Below are positions 5,113-5,300 of a DNA stretch of 5,300 nucleotides, in pieces (the stretch's first letter is position 1; each line of letters starts with the position of its first letter). Location of the stretch: the NCBI GenBank assembly GCA_009778055.1, contig WRKN01000172.1, positions 1-5,300 on the forward strand, written 5' to 3'. The DNA is from Synergistaceae bacterium. Its GTDB lineage: Bacteria > Synergistota > Synergistia > Synergistales > Aminobacteriaceae. Both the position numbers and the translations under genes were made by a program. A model generated the notes under the pieces. That model was not told the origin of the DNA. It searched no databases and was given only the letters and a program-made list of their open reading frames with translations.

Positions 5113-5300
5113 AAAAACTGCGTTACGGAATTTTGAGCACCGCCTCCATCGTGCCGCGTTTCATCGCGGCCCTGAGGGAAAGCGGAACCGGCGAGGCCGT
5201 CGCCATTGCCTCGCGCACGCCCGAAAAGGCGGCGGCCAAAGCGGCGGAGTGGAACGTGGGGAGGAGCTGGGGCAGCTATGAGGAGCTGCTGGCGGACGAC
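5109..5300 (+). CDS. Gfo/Idh/MocA family NAD(P)-dependent oxidoreductase, N-terminal part (cut by window edge)
   Basis: The first 64 residues are present; the rest lies beyond the right edge. Members are cytosolic NAD(P)-dependent dehydrogenases acting mostly on sugars, inositols and related polyols. Seen: the Rossmann opening RYGILSTASIVPRFIAAL (5-22), which corresponds to the family pattern R-x-G-I-x-G-x-A-x-I with Ser10 in place of the middle glycine; the second strand AVAIASRTPEKAAAKAAEW (30-48) with Arg36 at a position often linked to NADP preference; and GSYEELLADD (55-64), the typical S-Y-E-E-L-L motif. The ATG overlaps the cutC stop as ATGA, the signature of translational coupling, and no strong ribosome-binding site precedes it. 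The substrate cannot be deduced. From the operon it could act on a sugar or sugar phosphate imported by the PTS, which is an inference. Confidence 0.88.
   Translation, partial: MKKLRYGILSTASIVPRFIAALRESGTGEAVAIASRTPEKAAAKAAEWNVGRSWGSYEELLADD

Overview
This is bacterial chromosomal DNA, moderately GC-rich by eye, densely packed and apparently free of mobile elements. It holds seven protein-coding genes in two divergent groups that point away from a 173-bp intergenic region at 2730-2902. No rRNA, tRNA, CRISPR array, insertion sequence or integrase was seen. The strong purine-rich ribosome-binding sites, a YajC/SecD pair and a NagE/NagP-type PTS permease without a fused EIIA suggest an anaerobic fermentative lineage of the Firmicutes or Synergistota type. 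The SecD N-terminus resembles my recollection of Synergistota proteins. That placement is a low-confidence inference from memory of protein styles, not from a search.

Leftward group (minus strand, 2729 down to 1): enolase (eno), then ridA 12 nt later, then a 60-nt gap with an extended -10 promoter candidate, then yajC, then secD 5 nt later. secD runs off the left edge. These are housekeeping genes: a glycolytic enzyme, an enamine/imine deaminase, and the YajC and SecD parts of the Sec protein-export machinery. The short spacings and the overlap of the ridA Shine-Dalgarno with the eno stop codon indicate co-transcription of eno-ridA. yajC-secD probably has its own promoter as well.

Rightward group (plus strand, 2903 to 5300): an EIICB sugar permease of the glucose/GlcNAc PTS family, then a CutC-family TIM-barrel protein with a TTG start, then a Gfo/Idh/MocA-family oxidoreductase whose ATG overlaps the cutC stop codon (ATGA). 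The last gene runs off the right edge. The arrangement reads as a small sugar-uptake and sugar-modification operon. It suggests that this CutC acts in carbohydrate metabolism rather than copper homeostasis, which is an inference.

Most of the window is ordinary. The points most worth a second look are the PTS-cutC-oxidoreductase operon, the missing VELC cysteine in CutC, a perfect 12-bp inverted repeat inside cutC, a dyad that brackets the PTS promoter candidate, and a charged insertion in the periplasmic part of SecD. I found no convincing evidence of a previously undescribed system.
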